Of a stretch of 64,000 nt of DNA, positions 30,501-41,800 are shown in pieces. The stretch's first letter is position 1. Every line of letters starts with the position of its first letter. The stretch covers positions 61,730,065-61,794,064 of the forward strand of contig NC_134952.1 of the NCBI RefSeq assembly GCF_965638725.1, read 5' to 3'. The translations under genes and the position numbers were made by a program. The DNA comes from Aptenodytes patagonicus (taxonomy: Eukaryota; Chordata; Aves; Sphenisciformes; Spheniscidae). Under the pieces are notes generated by a model, which was given only the letters and a program-made list of their open reading frames with translations, was not told the DNA's origin and did no database searches.

Positions 30501-32297
30501 ATTTCTCTGTATTCCTCCCAGGCTACCTGTCCTTGCTTCCACCCTCTGTAGGCTTCCTTTGTGTGTTTGAGTTTGTCCAGGAGCTCCTTGTTCATCTATG
30601 CAGGCCTCCCGGCGTTTTTGCCCGACTTCCTCTTTGTTGGGATGCATCACATCTGAGCTTGAAGGAGGTGATCCTTGAATATTACCCAGCTTTCTTGGGC
30701 CCCTCTTCCCTCCAGGGCTTTGTCCCATGGTACTCTGCCAAGCAGATCCCTGAAAAGGCCAAAGTCTGCTCTCCTGAAGTCCAGGGTAGTGAGCTTGCTG
30801 TGCACCCTCCTCGGTGCCCTAAGGATCTTGAACTCCACCATTTCATGGTCACTGCAGCCAAGGCTGCCCTTGAGCTTCACATTCCCCACCAGCCCCTCCT
30901 TGTTGGTGAGAACAAGGTCCAGCGTAGCACCTCTCCTCATTGGCTCCTCTACCACTTGGAGAAGGAAGTTATCATCGACACATTCCAGGAACCTCCCGGA
31001 TTGCTTATGCCCTGCTGTGTTGTCCCTCCAACAGATGTTGGGGTGGTTGAAGTCCCCCATGAGGACCAGGGCTTGTGAGCATGAGGCTGCTCCTATCTGT
31101 CTATAGAGGGCCTCATCCGCTCGGTCTTCCTGGTCAGGTGGCCTGTAGCAGACCCCCACTGTAATGTCACCTGTCCCTACCTTCCCTTTAATTCTGACCC
31201 ATAAATTCTCGGTCGGCTTCTCATCCATCCCCAGGCAGAGCTCCATGCACTCCAGCTGGTCCTTGACATAGAGGGCGACACCCCCTCCTCATCTCCCCTG
31301 CCTGTCCTTCCTAAACAGCCTATATCCCTCCATCCCAACACTCCAATCATAGGAGCCATCCCACCACGTCTCTGTGATGCCAATACAGTTGTAGCCCTGC
31401 AGGCACGTGCACGTCTCTAACTCCTCTTGTTTATTCCCCATGCTACGTGCGTTTGCATAGAGGCATTTAAGTTGGGCATTCCCTTTGGTCAGTTGGGGTC
31501 AGCTGTCCCGGCCGTGTCCCCTCCCAACTTCTGGCGCACCCCCAGCCTACTCGCCAGTGGGGTGGTGTGAGGAGCAGAAAAGGCCTTGACTCTGTGTAAG
31601 CACTGCTCAGCAGTAACTAAAACATCCCTGTGTTATCAACATTGTTTTCAGCACAAATCCAAAACATAGCCCCATGCTAGCACCTATGAAGAAAATTAAC
31701 TCTATCCCAGCCAAAACCAGCACCCTATTATTATATTGGAACAGAAAATGCTGCAAATGTTTCCACGTTGCTTTTTTTAAAGGAGTATCTGGAATAATTT
31801 TGAATAACTTTTCTTTGCAAAAGATTGGCTTTCCCTATTACTGTTCATAACCCAATTTTATGCAGATAGGAGTAAATTGGGCCAGTTTCAAATATATTTA
31901 AATAACATTGATGAAAGTGAAAGCAGGGCTTTCCACCTTCCTCAAGAGGACTGCCAGGTGCTGAATAGGTTGTTTCAGGAATCAGTGACAGATCTCCTTG
32001 GTTTCTTCTTTTCTCCCCAGCTATAAGGAAAATGCTCTAAGGTTATCCAAGATACACCATGACCAGCCAGTTAAGCCTCTGGACAGGGCCGTCTTCTGGA
32101 TTGAATTTGTCATGCGTCACAAAGGAGCAAAGCACTTGAGACCAGCTGCTCACCGTCTCACCTGGTACCAGTACCACTGCCTGGATGTTCTGGCATTCCT
32201 GTTCACCTGTGCAGCCATTGCTGTCTTCATTCTTGTCAAGTGCTGCTTATTTTGTTGTAGGAGATGTGGCAGGATTGCGAAGAGGAAGAAAGAATAG
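15512..32297 (+). CDS. UGT2A1: UDP-glucuronosyltransferase 2A, transcript from first exon 1
   Basis: This ER enzyme glucuronidates lipophilic substrates using UDP-glucuronate. Exons are 15512-16247 (unique), then shared 24727-24875, 26188-26319, 26742-26829, 27612-27831 and 32021-32297. Lengths 149, 132, 88 and 220 for exons 2-5 are the exact UGT2 set; all phases fit, giving 533 aa. Exon 1 has a hydrophobic signal peptide, catalytic His39 in EGSHW, Asp157 in LLLSDP, and sequons at Asn56 and Asn63. Shared exons hold the UDP-sugar signature ([12 protein letters not shown] through FADQHDN), a C-terminal membrane helix and a lysine-rich tail (KRKKE) suited to ER retention. Exon 1 closely resembles mammalian UGT2A1/2A2 first exons ([18 protein letters not shown]). 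The ATG at 15512 has a strong Kozak context; another follows at 15518. Intron 5 holds nested retroelements. Confidence 0.9.
17082..17647 (-). mobile_element. Solo ERVL-type LTR with 5-bp target duplication
   Basis: The 566-bp element has TG...CA ends and is flanked on both sides by GCTTC (17077-17081 and 17648-17652), a perfect 5-bp target site duplication. Read on the minus strand, it begins with the typical avian ERVL LTR start (around 17647-17620), and has a TATA-like TACATAAA near 17370 and an ATTAAA near 17222. No internal retroviral sequence adjoins it, so it is a solo LTR. It lies between UGT first exons 1 and 2. Confidence 0.88.
17241..17277. repeat. (AAT)n microsatellite inside the LTR
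   Basis: About twelve AAT/ATA units with one interruption, within the LTR. The corresponding site in the LTR at 21258 is T/G-rich, so the expansion is specific to this copy. Confidence 0.8.
18570..19277 (+). pseudogene. Dead UGT2-type first exon (middle of three)
   Basis: The sequence starts like a UGT first exon (ATG at 18570, then [20 protein letters not shown]) and ends with a proper donor after GTTTTAG at 19277. It is 708 bp against 724 and 736 for its neighbours. About 5 bases are missing between 18730 and 18770, giving a stop at 18780. A second frame change lies near 18870-18890, with a TAG at 18895 in the preceding frame. About 4 bases are missing near 19041. The catalytic His and the SADP segment remain visible in separate frames. 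Because the donor is intact it could still be spliced to exon 2 as a non-coding transcript. Confidence 0.85.
21258..21790 (+). mobile_element. ERVL-type LTR, sense, just upstream of UGT first exon 3
   Basis: A 533-bp element of the same family as the LTR at 17082, in the opposite orientation, starting TG...TTTTGGCTGG and ending ...AACCACAACA. ATTAAA lies near 21664. The TATA region of the related copy is here an A-run near 21525, and no matching 5-bp flanks are seen, so this copy looks older. It ends 290 bases before the ATG of the third UGT first exon. Confidence 0.82.
22081..32297 (+). CDS. UDP-glucuronosyltransferase 2 family, transcript from first exon 3
   Basis: The unique exon is 22081-22804 (724 bp), followed by the same shared exons 24727-24875, 26188-26319, 26742-26829, 27612-27831 and 32021-32297. 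Total coding length is 1590 bases, 529 aa. Visible features are a signal peptide, catalytic His34 in HASHW, Asp152 in VLIADP, a sequon NMS at Asn122, and an exon end in NVLG, whose last codon is split by a phase-1 GTAAGG donor matching exon 2. Its substrate-binding half differs strongly from first exon 1 and looks closer to UGT2A3/UGT2B first exons, so substrate range should differ. Two tandem ATGs (22081, 22084) are possible starts. Whether it has its own promoter or uses the adjacent LTR is unknown. Confidence 0.85.
28256..28544 (+). mobile_element. Endogenous retrovirus gag relic
   Basis: A short stretch reads in the plus orientation like part of an avian endogenous retroviral Gag. It is broken by an in-frame stop near 28358, has no start, and ends abruptly at about 28544 where LTR sequence of opposite orientation begins. 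It is a non-functional fossil inside UGT intron 5. The assignment is by resemblance only. Confidence 0.55.
28545..28604 (-). mobile_element. ERVL LTR fragment, left part, split by CR1
   Basis: The sequence from the AGTTTTATTGCTAAGC segment to GGTGCGGAATA matches the middle of the LTRs at 17082 and 21258, in the minus orientation. It continues at 31478 after the CR1 insertion. Confidence 0.7.
28604..31478 (-). mobile_element. CR1 LINE, 5'-truncated, about 2.9 kb
   Basis: Minus-strand non-LTR retrotransposon. The 3' end is at 28604 with the characteristic repeated ATTCTATG units. Upstream on the minus strand come reverse transcriptase (28697-30595) and part of the endonuclease (30647-31246, with GDFNHP). 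The RT shows [34 protein letters not shown] and the catalytic FADD box near 29490. The ORF is split over several frames at about 29670, 30160 and 30600 and the 5' end is missing, so it is inactive. It interrupts an ERVL LTR within UGT intron 5. Confidence 0.93.
31478..31722 (-). mobile_element. ERVL LTR fragment, right part, split by CR1
   Basis: From CCCTTTGGTCAGTTGGGG to AACCAGCA this matches the same LTR family in the minus orientation, and takes up where the fragment at 28604 stops. With that piece it forms one truncated LTR interrupted by the CR1. Confidence 0.78.
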
Positions 32298-32370
32298 ACA
32301 TCCTGTTCCCATCAGCACTTTTTCTTCTCCTATGCTGATTCAGCAAGGCATTTATGCACATTCCTCGGTG

Positions 32371-32376
32371 AATAAA
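32371..32376 (+). promoter_or_regulatory. Poly(A) signal of the UGT2A locus
   Basis: AATAAA 74 bases after the UGT stop codon, the first canonical signal downstream; all UGT transcripts of the locus should share it. Confidence 0.7.
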
Positions 32377-32399
32377 ATTATTAGGATATGCTTTAAGCT

Positions 32400-35300
32400 G
32401 GGCATATAATGAAGCACCCCGTTGAACTGGGTCGTGCTAAAAAGCTGTTGTCGGGCAGAGCTGCTTGCTTAGCCAGCCAATTCCTTCCGGCCTAAATAAG
32501 ATTGAATTACAGTTGCTTTATCCCCTGCGACCCTGTTAGCTGATCACACATGGTCCCTAGAATGCTAATTGCTGCTCTAACTTTTCAAATTCATTTTGGT
32601 ATATTTCATAAATTCAGCCTTCCCATGTGTGATACTGTGGATTCCTTAATCTGCAACTAGTCTCCTTACCTTAACTCTGTCCTCTCTTATGTCACCCAGG
32701 CTTGACGATTTACAACCAAAATGCCTCTCCTGTCAGAATAGCTCTCTCCAGCTTGGACAGTGAAGCTAAGATCCCGGGCTCCTAAAAAGCACCCATCTGA
32801 ATGGCCAAGATCATGAAAATCTGGGAGCTGCAAGTGGCTGGTGAAGCCTGTATCATCACATTTGCACAAATGCGCTGACTACTTGGGGGCTGAGGGGAGA
32901 CCAGAGTCCTAAAACCAGCAGAGAAATTGCTTTTCTGAGAACCATTTCTCTTTTCCGTTCAGTATATGCCTGGAGTCCTGCACAGGCCACCATTCTAACT
33001 GCAACACTCCAGGGGTGTTAAAACCACCTCTGTCAGTAACTTGTCCATCTTAACCCCCAAATGTCTCTGAGCCATGCTAACTGATAAATGCAGGAAAACC
33101 TCTAGAGATAGAACTTGCAAAGAAGTAACATTACATGTGGGAACAGTGCAATAGTCACTTGCTTTGCCTGAAAAGTTTGGGGGAAAATAATACTGCTCTT
33201 GGCTCAGATAAGAGTGGTAGTAAATGCAGCACTCCTGAAATTGTTCCAGGTGCACTTACTGACGAAAGCCTACTAAAATGATGCTAGTTCAGGCCTCCTG
33301 TTCGAAGGTTATTCCACTGCTGTGCCAGCTTACTCAAGAAAGAACCTGCCACAATTTTAACTGATAGTTGCTGTATTCTGGATGCTGCAGAATTGTCTTC
33401 AAACAGAACAGGCTGAGAAAACATTTTAATTCATTTACATAACAAAATTCCCTACGCTACATTAACTTTTTTATTAGCATTGTCAATATTTCAATATCTG
33501 CTTAAATCTCTTCATACGACAACATTTACAAAAGCTCAAGTGAATTGTTTCCAAACTAAAGAGGGGTTAGAACAAGACTAGTGCTTCTCATGGTAACTTC
33601 TGGTACACTGTTCCTATGGTCATGGTGGGATCACATGCAGGAATATGCATACTGAAATATGCAGTGAACAGAAAGTCGAACAGCATGACATTCAGGCCCC
33701 AGATCTGAAAAGTTTTGCTGTAACTGTTCATAGAGCTGGGTCCCTAGGCACAGCTCCACCAAGCTTGATCACTAACAGCCCCCATCATCCAGCTTCTGCA
33801 AGTAGAAGATTTGCTGAGATGTCAGTTTGGTTGCAGAAGGCCAGCAAGCCTCCTAGCACACTGCATAGATGCTGGTCAGATACAGCTAACAAAGGACACG
33901 GGAAACAGGGTAGCTGGGAAAAGTTGGACAGAGAAAGTGCTCTGCAGTCACTTTAAGGAGGTGCTTCTTTTCTGTAGCTTACTCAGAGAAATTTGGCTTA
34001 TCTAGTATTGAATTTAAAAAGTAAAAAAGAAAACCAACCAAAACCAAGAATCTAGAATCTGTACACAAAGCAGAGAAAGATATCAAAGAACGAAGGTGGT
34101 CTATGATGCATTTCTCCAATTAGACACAGTATGAGTACTGAATTTGATAGACTGATCTAATCCTACTGCTAATAGGCATATCTCTGAGTGCACAGTAAAC
34201 TGTTTTGAGGAAGCCAAACATCTGTTCAACTTCTTGTAGTGTTCAAAAAATCCCAACATCCTTGCATGTTGGAGGTCAAACTTTTTGCTTAGCAGATGTA
34301 GATGTTTACTATAGCTTTGCAGACTAAAATACACAGAGCCCAAATTATTGTCAGATCTAAAAAACACGTGTTTCCACAACTGCCACACTGTGGCCAATCC
34401 TATATTGCAGTTTATAAAAACTGCTACAATACTCAGCACTGTGGAGTTGGAGGACTTTAAAGCATATGCTACAATCCGGCTTTGTTACATGAGAAGACAC
34501 TGAAGAAAGGTTACGAAGAAGTCCACCAAGGAAGTGCTACTCATACAAGTTTTCAGAACTAGGAAACTGCTGGAGAAACTGAACAACTTCCACCACAAGT
34601 TTTACTTTTCTTTTTTTCCACAGTTTTACCATTGGCATTTAGATTCAAGTATTTCCTATTTAAGAGAAATAACAAGTGATGCAGTGAATCACTATAAAGG
34701 AGACATGGGGAGAGTCTGGATCTTGCAGGACTAACACATTCCTGGGAGACAGGTATGATTATGGCCGAGGACAGCCTATCAATAGCTCGAAGATCATTTG
34801 ATTAAGTTGAACATGTAGGGCCTTAATAACTCTGATTAGCTGCAGGAGCTGTAAGTTGACTACTTCACTGTGGAAACAGAAAAGCAATTACCTTTCATTT
34901 CAGCAGTCCTTTTCCTAAATTCAGGCTTTGGATCAATTTCACCTATCACGAGAACCTTTAAACTACTTTTGAACACAAATACTTTCCTAGAACTGCCAGA
35001 ATCTATCAAAGCTGGCAAGCTTAGAAGACCAAGAAACCCGATCTGGAGTTTTCATCATTTCAATAGTTATCAATTTATTTTTATAAAAAAAAAAAAAAAA
35101 TGGTAGCAATGTAGAATACAGCAATATTTTCTGGTTCCACACACGCAGGTTATGAACATTCCAAGCAATGTGTACATTTTGGAAGGAGACTAGACAAGAG
35201 AATTGACCAAAATGTTACTGAACATGGGAAGATTTTTAAAAAAGGTTAAAAATTAGATATCAATAGTGTCTTCTTAATATTGCTTTCATTACTGAAGACT

Positions 35301-35813
35301 GAAAAAACACTTGACTTTACAGATAGGGTTAAAAAACGGGGACGGGGGGGAAGGCTGCTACAACACTGCCATACAGTCAAAAAAATCATACTTCAATATT
35401 TGCATACTTGATAGCAGCATTCTCCCACTGAACCATGTGAAACTACAGGAAGAAAACATCAAAGCAAAAGAAAAAAAATATGGCAGTTATCCATCAGTAT
35501 TCAAAAACCTAGAATGAAGTCACTAAGTAGATGAACACTTACTGAGAATTAATCAGTATCTACATTCTTAGCTGTTTCCCATTCTGCTCCAATAGAAACG
35601 CCAAGTTGAGTGTCAGCTTTGCGTATTTTATTTTTGGCCGATTTGAGTTTTTCCAGTTCATAGTTCACTGCATGCTTGGAATAGAGAGGGTCATTATAAA
35701 TCCTTCTACACAACGAACTTTAAGTAGACAGCTGAAAATAAAATGTACTACTTGTAAACACACAAAAAAATACAAGCTTTTTTTGTTTCAAGTGAGCACT
35801 GGTTCCAGATAGA
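32400..35813. other. Region between convergent UGT and YTHDC1 3' ends
   Basis: No coding exon. Part of it is expected to be the YTHDC1 3' UTR, transcribed on the minus strand. Minus-strand AATAAA signals occur at 35627-35632 and 35074-35079, giving candidate 3' UTRs of about 0.2 or 0.75 kb, and further sites downstream are possible. A poly(A) run on the plus strand sits near 35085. Confidence 0.5.
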
Positions 35814-38800
35814 TTATCTTCGGTATCTACCTCTTTCACCTCTGTCTCTGTCCCGGTCACAAATCCTCTCTCTCTCCCTTTCCCGATCACGGCCTCTGTC
35901 ACGTTCTCTGTCTCTTCTATTATCTCTAGGACGGTCCCGTTCCCGCTCTCGGTCCCTTTCCCGAGGCCTGCTTCTCCGACCGCTGACAACTGCTTGTGTG
36001 CGGCGAAGAAAGTCGTCTACTCTCATGTCGTAGTCATGCTGTGATGAAAGGACAGCTCTGTTTATTTTTTTCCCCAGACTAAAATCCCCTCCCTTCCCTT
36101 ATCCATAAGATTGGATGTAACTCTTGGGGAAGCCCAGTATTTAAAAAGAAAAGAAAAAAAAAAAAAAAAATGTCCAGCATCCATAAGCACAAGTTTCTTC
36201 TTTCATCTTCAGGGCAGCACCATGTCTGTGCTTCCACTGTGCAGAAGCTGGGTTTGAAATGCCAGATACCAGCAAGAGACCTGAAAGCTAAGCAGCCTTC
36301 AAAGCCAGCTAACAGAAATTATTTAACAATCTGCCCCATTTTTTGATGTGCCTGTAAAAAGTTATAAAACACAAACTTTTCTGATGATAAAGTAATTTGC
36401 TGTGCATGAGTGCAAGCCACGTTACAGGCATGTCCTTATTCAAACTGGGCTTCAGCATGAAAAGTTCAGAGCTAGATAGCTGGAAGCCATTTTAAGCACA
36501 CACCTCAGTTTAAGAGTATGTTCTGAGAATTTTGCACTTCTACATCACCTGGGAGAGAGAGGCTTTTCAAAGATGCCGGAGTCTCTAGTCAATCTAAATA
36601 ACTGATCTTTCCAAGGAAAAGTAATACAGGTCTTAAAAATGCAGTTTATCCAAGTCAGCAAATCTCAGGTTAGGCTGCATCTGTACCCCGAATTCCTCCG
36701 GTTCCTACTCTGGCCTGCAGACTCGTGTCCCCCTCTGTCTCTGTGGACACTTACTACTCGCTTGTCTCTGTATCTTGCTTCATGTGGTACAGGATGATGT
36801 CCTGAGTATGGAGGGTGAGCTTGAGGTGGAGGTGCATGGTGCTGATAGTAAGGGTGGTGTGGTGGCTGCTCCATACCGGGATATGGTGGCTACAAGAAAG
36901 TTACAGGAAGTTTGCTGAGTGTTTCAAAACAAAGGAATGCACACAAGGCTGAGTGCTAGGAATTAAGAGCAGAGGTTACTTTCATTCAGATGGAAAACAC
37001 GACATCTAAATATATCCGATCACAGCCTCCTAACTGAATGGCAGACTATTTTTCATTAAGTCGGCATGCTTTACTACTTCTCTACCATTGCTTCTTTAGA
37101 AGTTTGGCCAACACCCTCCCCAAACTACAAACATGCCTTTTTTCCATATCTGCCTCAAAGTGATACTGTACATAAAACTTCTGCTACTTAAATGTGGTTT
37201 GTTTTTTTTTAAATCTATGCATATGGAATGTGAATTTTGTCCAAACCAGCGAGCTCTTACAGAAACGAGTCTTTTCCAACCTAAACAATTCTATGATTCC
37301 TTACGAATATATTCCTATTTTAAATGAACTTACTCTGCAAGACAAATTATTTGACAAACAGCTAGCAGATAATTTTTTTTTTTAAACAAGACATCTCTTG
37401 ACTGTTCTCTTCCATTTCTTCAATCGGCAAGGCCTTTCTTTCCCATATTACCGAAGCATCTTTGCTTGCATTGTTGTCACAAAGGAAGTAGGTGGAAGTG
37501 CTGGATTTTAGGATGACTACTTGGACAACATGCAGAATGGGGTCAGGGTGGGGGGTGGGAGGGAATGGGAGTTTCTGGAGGCTGAGCTGTGTTTGAAAAA
37601 ACATTTTCCTCCCAGTCTGACAACTTTGCTCACTTCCTTCAGTTATGACAAACCAGAGTTGTGTTTCAGCTGAGAAAAATGAGAGGCTATAGTAGCCTCT
37701 CTACATCTGGCGCTGCCTTTTGCTCATTCACAGTATCCACAAGAGCCAAAAGACTCATTTCAGTTACCCAAAATCAGGACCCCCAGGGCCAGAATTACTA
37801 AATATAACCAAAATAACTAGTTATAATGACTATTCCTCCTGACATGATGGCAAAACCACAGCTGTACAAGTGAACTATCAGTTGATTTCCATGTACATAG
37901 CCATAGATACATGTACTCATACATATGCTCATTTGACTGGGAAAAAAAGTGCATTTCAGTGGAGGCTGCAATACAGAAAGACTTATTTTGATTACGGTGT
38001 GCAGTACATTCTGCTACTTTCCTGCATGCTTCACTGCCATAGCCAAAAGCAAGCCACTGCGCAACATCAGAGCATGCCAGCCCATTCCATGAGCCTCTGC
38101 AGCAAGTCCACCTCTTTGATGCATTTGCTGTTTGAGAGAAAGCCAATTACTATGAATATTTAGCAGAATACAAAATTTCATCACCCCCTCTTGTGTAGGC
38201 TAAAGGAGGGTTCTGCTGTTTCCTCAGGGCTTTCAGTTTCTTGTAGGTTCAAACCAAGCCAGATTCCTGCTGCATACTGCTGACTAGAATGCTGGACTAC
38301 TGCTGAGAGCTAAGTAAATTACTAAATACTTGATATAAATATTTTTTTCCCCTAAAAATTTTACAGTTACAGCAATGATATATTTTAGGAAAAGGGAAGA
38401 GTTGAGTGCACATCGAATATGCTAGGGTCCTCTAGAGGGGAACAAAAAAAAAAAGCCATATTCTACAGGGAAAAACTGAATTCAACAAGACACAAACCAT
38501 TCCTTGCCATGGTGGTGGTGGTCCCATGTTGTGGAATTCCCTCACGTAATCATTGTAGGACTAAAATGAAAGACAGTAATATTAACATTTGTGATGAGTG
38601 TTCTTTGGAAGCGCTGAAAGCTGAATATAAAAAGTTCCCCAAAAGTCTGCATGCACCAACTTACCCCATTTAAAAATACATCTCGTCGAACTCCTGAAAA
38701 TCGTCTGTTGGGAATAAAAATTTGTAGAACTAAATCCAATTTATCCTTACAGACAAGTTACCAGGGCATAAAATGAGTAACATGAACACACCTTACCTGT

Positions 38801-41800
38801 CTACTTCGGGATATCTGGGATCCTTTATATACCCTGTTCGAACATCAAGCAGCATTAATTCAATTTACCATCTCATGATAACAGTCTTAAAAAATATACT
38901 CATTAGAAACCGTCCTTTCATTTTGTGCCAGCTATAAAGTTGTGTCTACCTGCCATTACCCTCACTCTCAAAGTAACTCTTAAAAACTTAAAGCTTCTTG
39001 TAGACAGTACAGAAAAATAGTATAATGTAGTAACAAAAAAATGATACAGATATACCCATAGGAACTTGCACACAGTACAAATATGCAAGGGGGTATCTGT
39101 GCAAATAAAGACTTGAATTTTAGTCAAACGAATTGGGAATGCCTGCAAGTTTGAAGGCTTCTGTCCCTTGGCAGTCAGCACATGGCTGTTACTACTTATT
39201 AACCGTGTATTCAGCAGAATGTCTTCATCTGGGCAACTCTTAAGGCTGATTTCCTAATAGGTTTTGGATACAATGTTATACAGAAAATTAAAAACAACCT
39301 AAAAAACATCTGGAAAAGCCCCACAGGGCAAAGAATTGTTACAGCTTCAGTAATCCCAGGAAGTAAACTTTAAAGAGCTCAGTAAAATGGTGCAAACCAC
39401 CAGGCATGCTTACACTAATAATGCTTCTGAGCTTCATTATTATAAAAAATTTTGTTCTGTACTCTCAACAGTGGTCTTGGAAAGCCAAGGAGCAGCAACA
39501 ACACTTTTTGCATCAAAGAACACAGGCTTTGCAGTCAAGCTGGAGAGATTTAGAAATCTACTACTGAAATAATGGAATACATATTTCTAATAGCAGTGAA
39601 GCAAGATATGGTAGGTTAGAAGTGACAATTTCTTAAGAATTGCTTTCTGAAGAAAAAAAAAAATCTGCAATATTACCAGTGTTGTTGCTGCATTACTGCT
39701 GCAAACATTTCTTTCTGAAGAACAACAAAATTCCTTTCTCAAACTCATCATTAGACCCTCTTGTAAAATGCAGTGAAACTTCCCCCTCCCTTCCTCATAT
39801 CAAGCTTGTAAAAAAATTCTCTCTGGAAACATAACCAAATGTCTAGTCACCTCTAAACACAGGCTGCTAGTCAGGCAATCTCAGCTGACTTTCCCAGTTG
39901 GAAATTTCTAATAAGCATTTTAATTTGATGATTAGTGCACTGACAAGTAGGTCAAACCAATTCTTGTGCCCATCAGGCATTTCAACTACTCGTATTAACA
40001 AAGCGCTTGAGAGGATCATTCACAACAATGTACACAATTCTGAGGCTCTTAAAAGGGCTCAGCCTAGATTAACTCAGCTCTCTCTCTCAAACCAGTGAAA
40101 CAGTGTCACTGACTTCTGCGAGAGGTGGGTTAAACCAGCAGGCAGCAGTCCCATTTTTATATCCCAGTCGTATCAATATTTCACTTTCGAATTAAATGAG
40201 GATACACTAAAAGAGAAAACACTTGTGAACTGGTGCACACAAATCTTCATAGTAAGATATTAACCTGGTCTTTGGTGAAACTCAGGGGGATAGTCAATCC
40301 TTGGTTTCTTTCTGCTGTTATGAATATCATAATCTTCTGGTCGACGCCTACACAAATTAGATATCAGAGATTAAACAAGGTTGCTTGGAGCATTCGTCAC
40401 AGCAGAATACCTCACAGGAATAGCTTGAGCTGCCCAGGATCTCAATTTAATCATTCTGAATTCCATCTGTTTCAAAATGTTCTACAGCTTTAAATTTGAA
40501 TTCAAATAATCAGGATCAACAGTCTGATTATATACCCTCCACTGTTACTTTCTGGCTATGGGAGCTTTGGTAGTTAAGGAAGGAACTCTACCCAAATGTA
40601 CCTTCATACCAAACAAAGGGTAACAAATTTGTCTAAAACAAACTCAGACTTAGGTTTTAACATTACACTTTCCACATTACATTTTGAAACAACCTATTGG
40701 ATAACAAAAGAATTTACAGAACTAAATACAGTGAAAATAGATGGCAAAATATATCATTACAGTCAGAAGGCACGGACATTGCTGTATTTGCTAGCTATGG
40801 GGTAAAGAATTCTATAAAGGTCTATTTCCATAACATTTATAAAACAAACTGTGCATGCTCTGTGAAATTCGTTCTTTCCACTGTAGCTTTTTTCTAACTG
40901 GGTAGGCCAATGATATTATTTCTAACCATTTCTGTTCTAAGCAATTTATCAGCAATGCATCTGTGCCTTTTACAGAAAGTTTAAGAATGCTTAAGCTTCC
41001 TAATAATTAAAATAATTGGGGCTCCTTTCTATACAAACAGCTCTTTTACAGAAAAGATGTTATCTTTAAGAACTTTGCTCTCAGGGAGGAAGTTTGATTA
41101 TAAACCAGTTACATTCCAGTTGCTGTTATGTTTAATAAAGAACTGAAAACTGGCTTCTAATTTTGCTCCATCAAGGTACATCAACATTAATGGGAGACTC
41201 CAATGCTAACATAACAGTGTTTCTAAACACAAAGCAGCTACAAATACATTCCCTTCCCCCCCACCCCAGCAATATAATTCCTTATGACAAGAAATTAACA
41301 CTTTCTTAAATCGCTTAATTACTGTGCAACTTGCTTGCTGAATAACAAGCTCACGTAGCTTTTAGTTTTATAAAGAGTCATTTCTCCTCCCCCTTCCCGA
41401 CTTAGTCTTTAAAGCCCACCATACCCAGTTACTAAGTTTTTTAAAATGAAAGCAGATTCTTTACTATGAGCAAAAAGCCCAAAAATCAAAGCAGTTGCAT
41501 CTACAGCAAAATCAGATCAAGGAAAATAAAAGCTGGTGTAAAGAATAAACATACCGCTTTCTTGTAGTTTTGAGAGTGCATTTACGACCGGTATAAAATA
41601 TGATAGAAACAGTTCATATAGTAGTCCAACTACTGACTTTAAGCTGTAAGCCACATACATAAATGGAGGCCCTGGCAGGCTTGAGAAGGTGTGGTGGTGT
41701 TATATGTATAGTTTGCAGTCCATTGCAAAACCTTCACTTGTATATACTTTATTGCACTGGAAACCTCTTAGCTTAACTTCAAAAGCCATCTTGGTGTTCA

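Noticed and set aside
28697-31246. Long minus-strand ORFs with reverse transcriptase and endonuclease motifs
   Set aside because: These are the frame-broken coding region of the CR1 LINE, not a host gene. Plus-strand ORFs over 29024-31106 are their antisense shadows.
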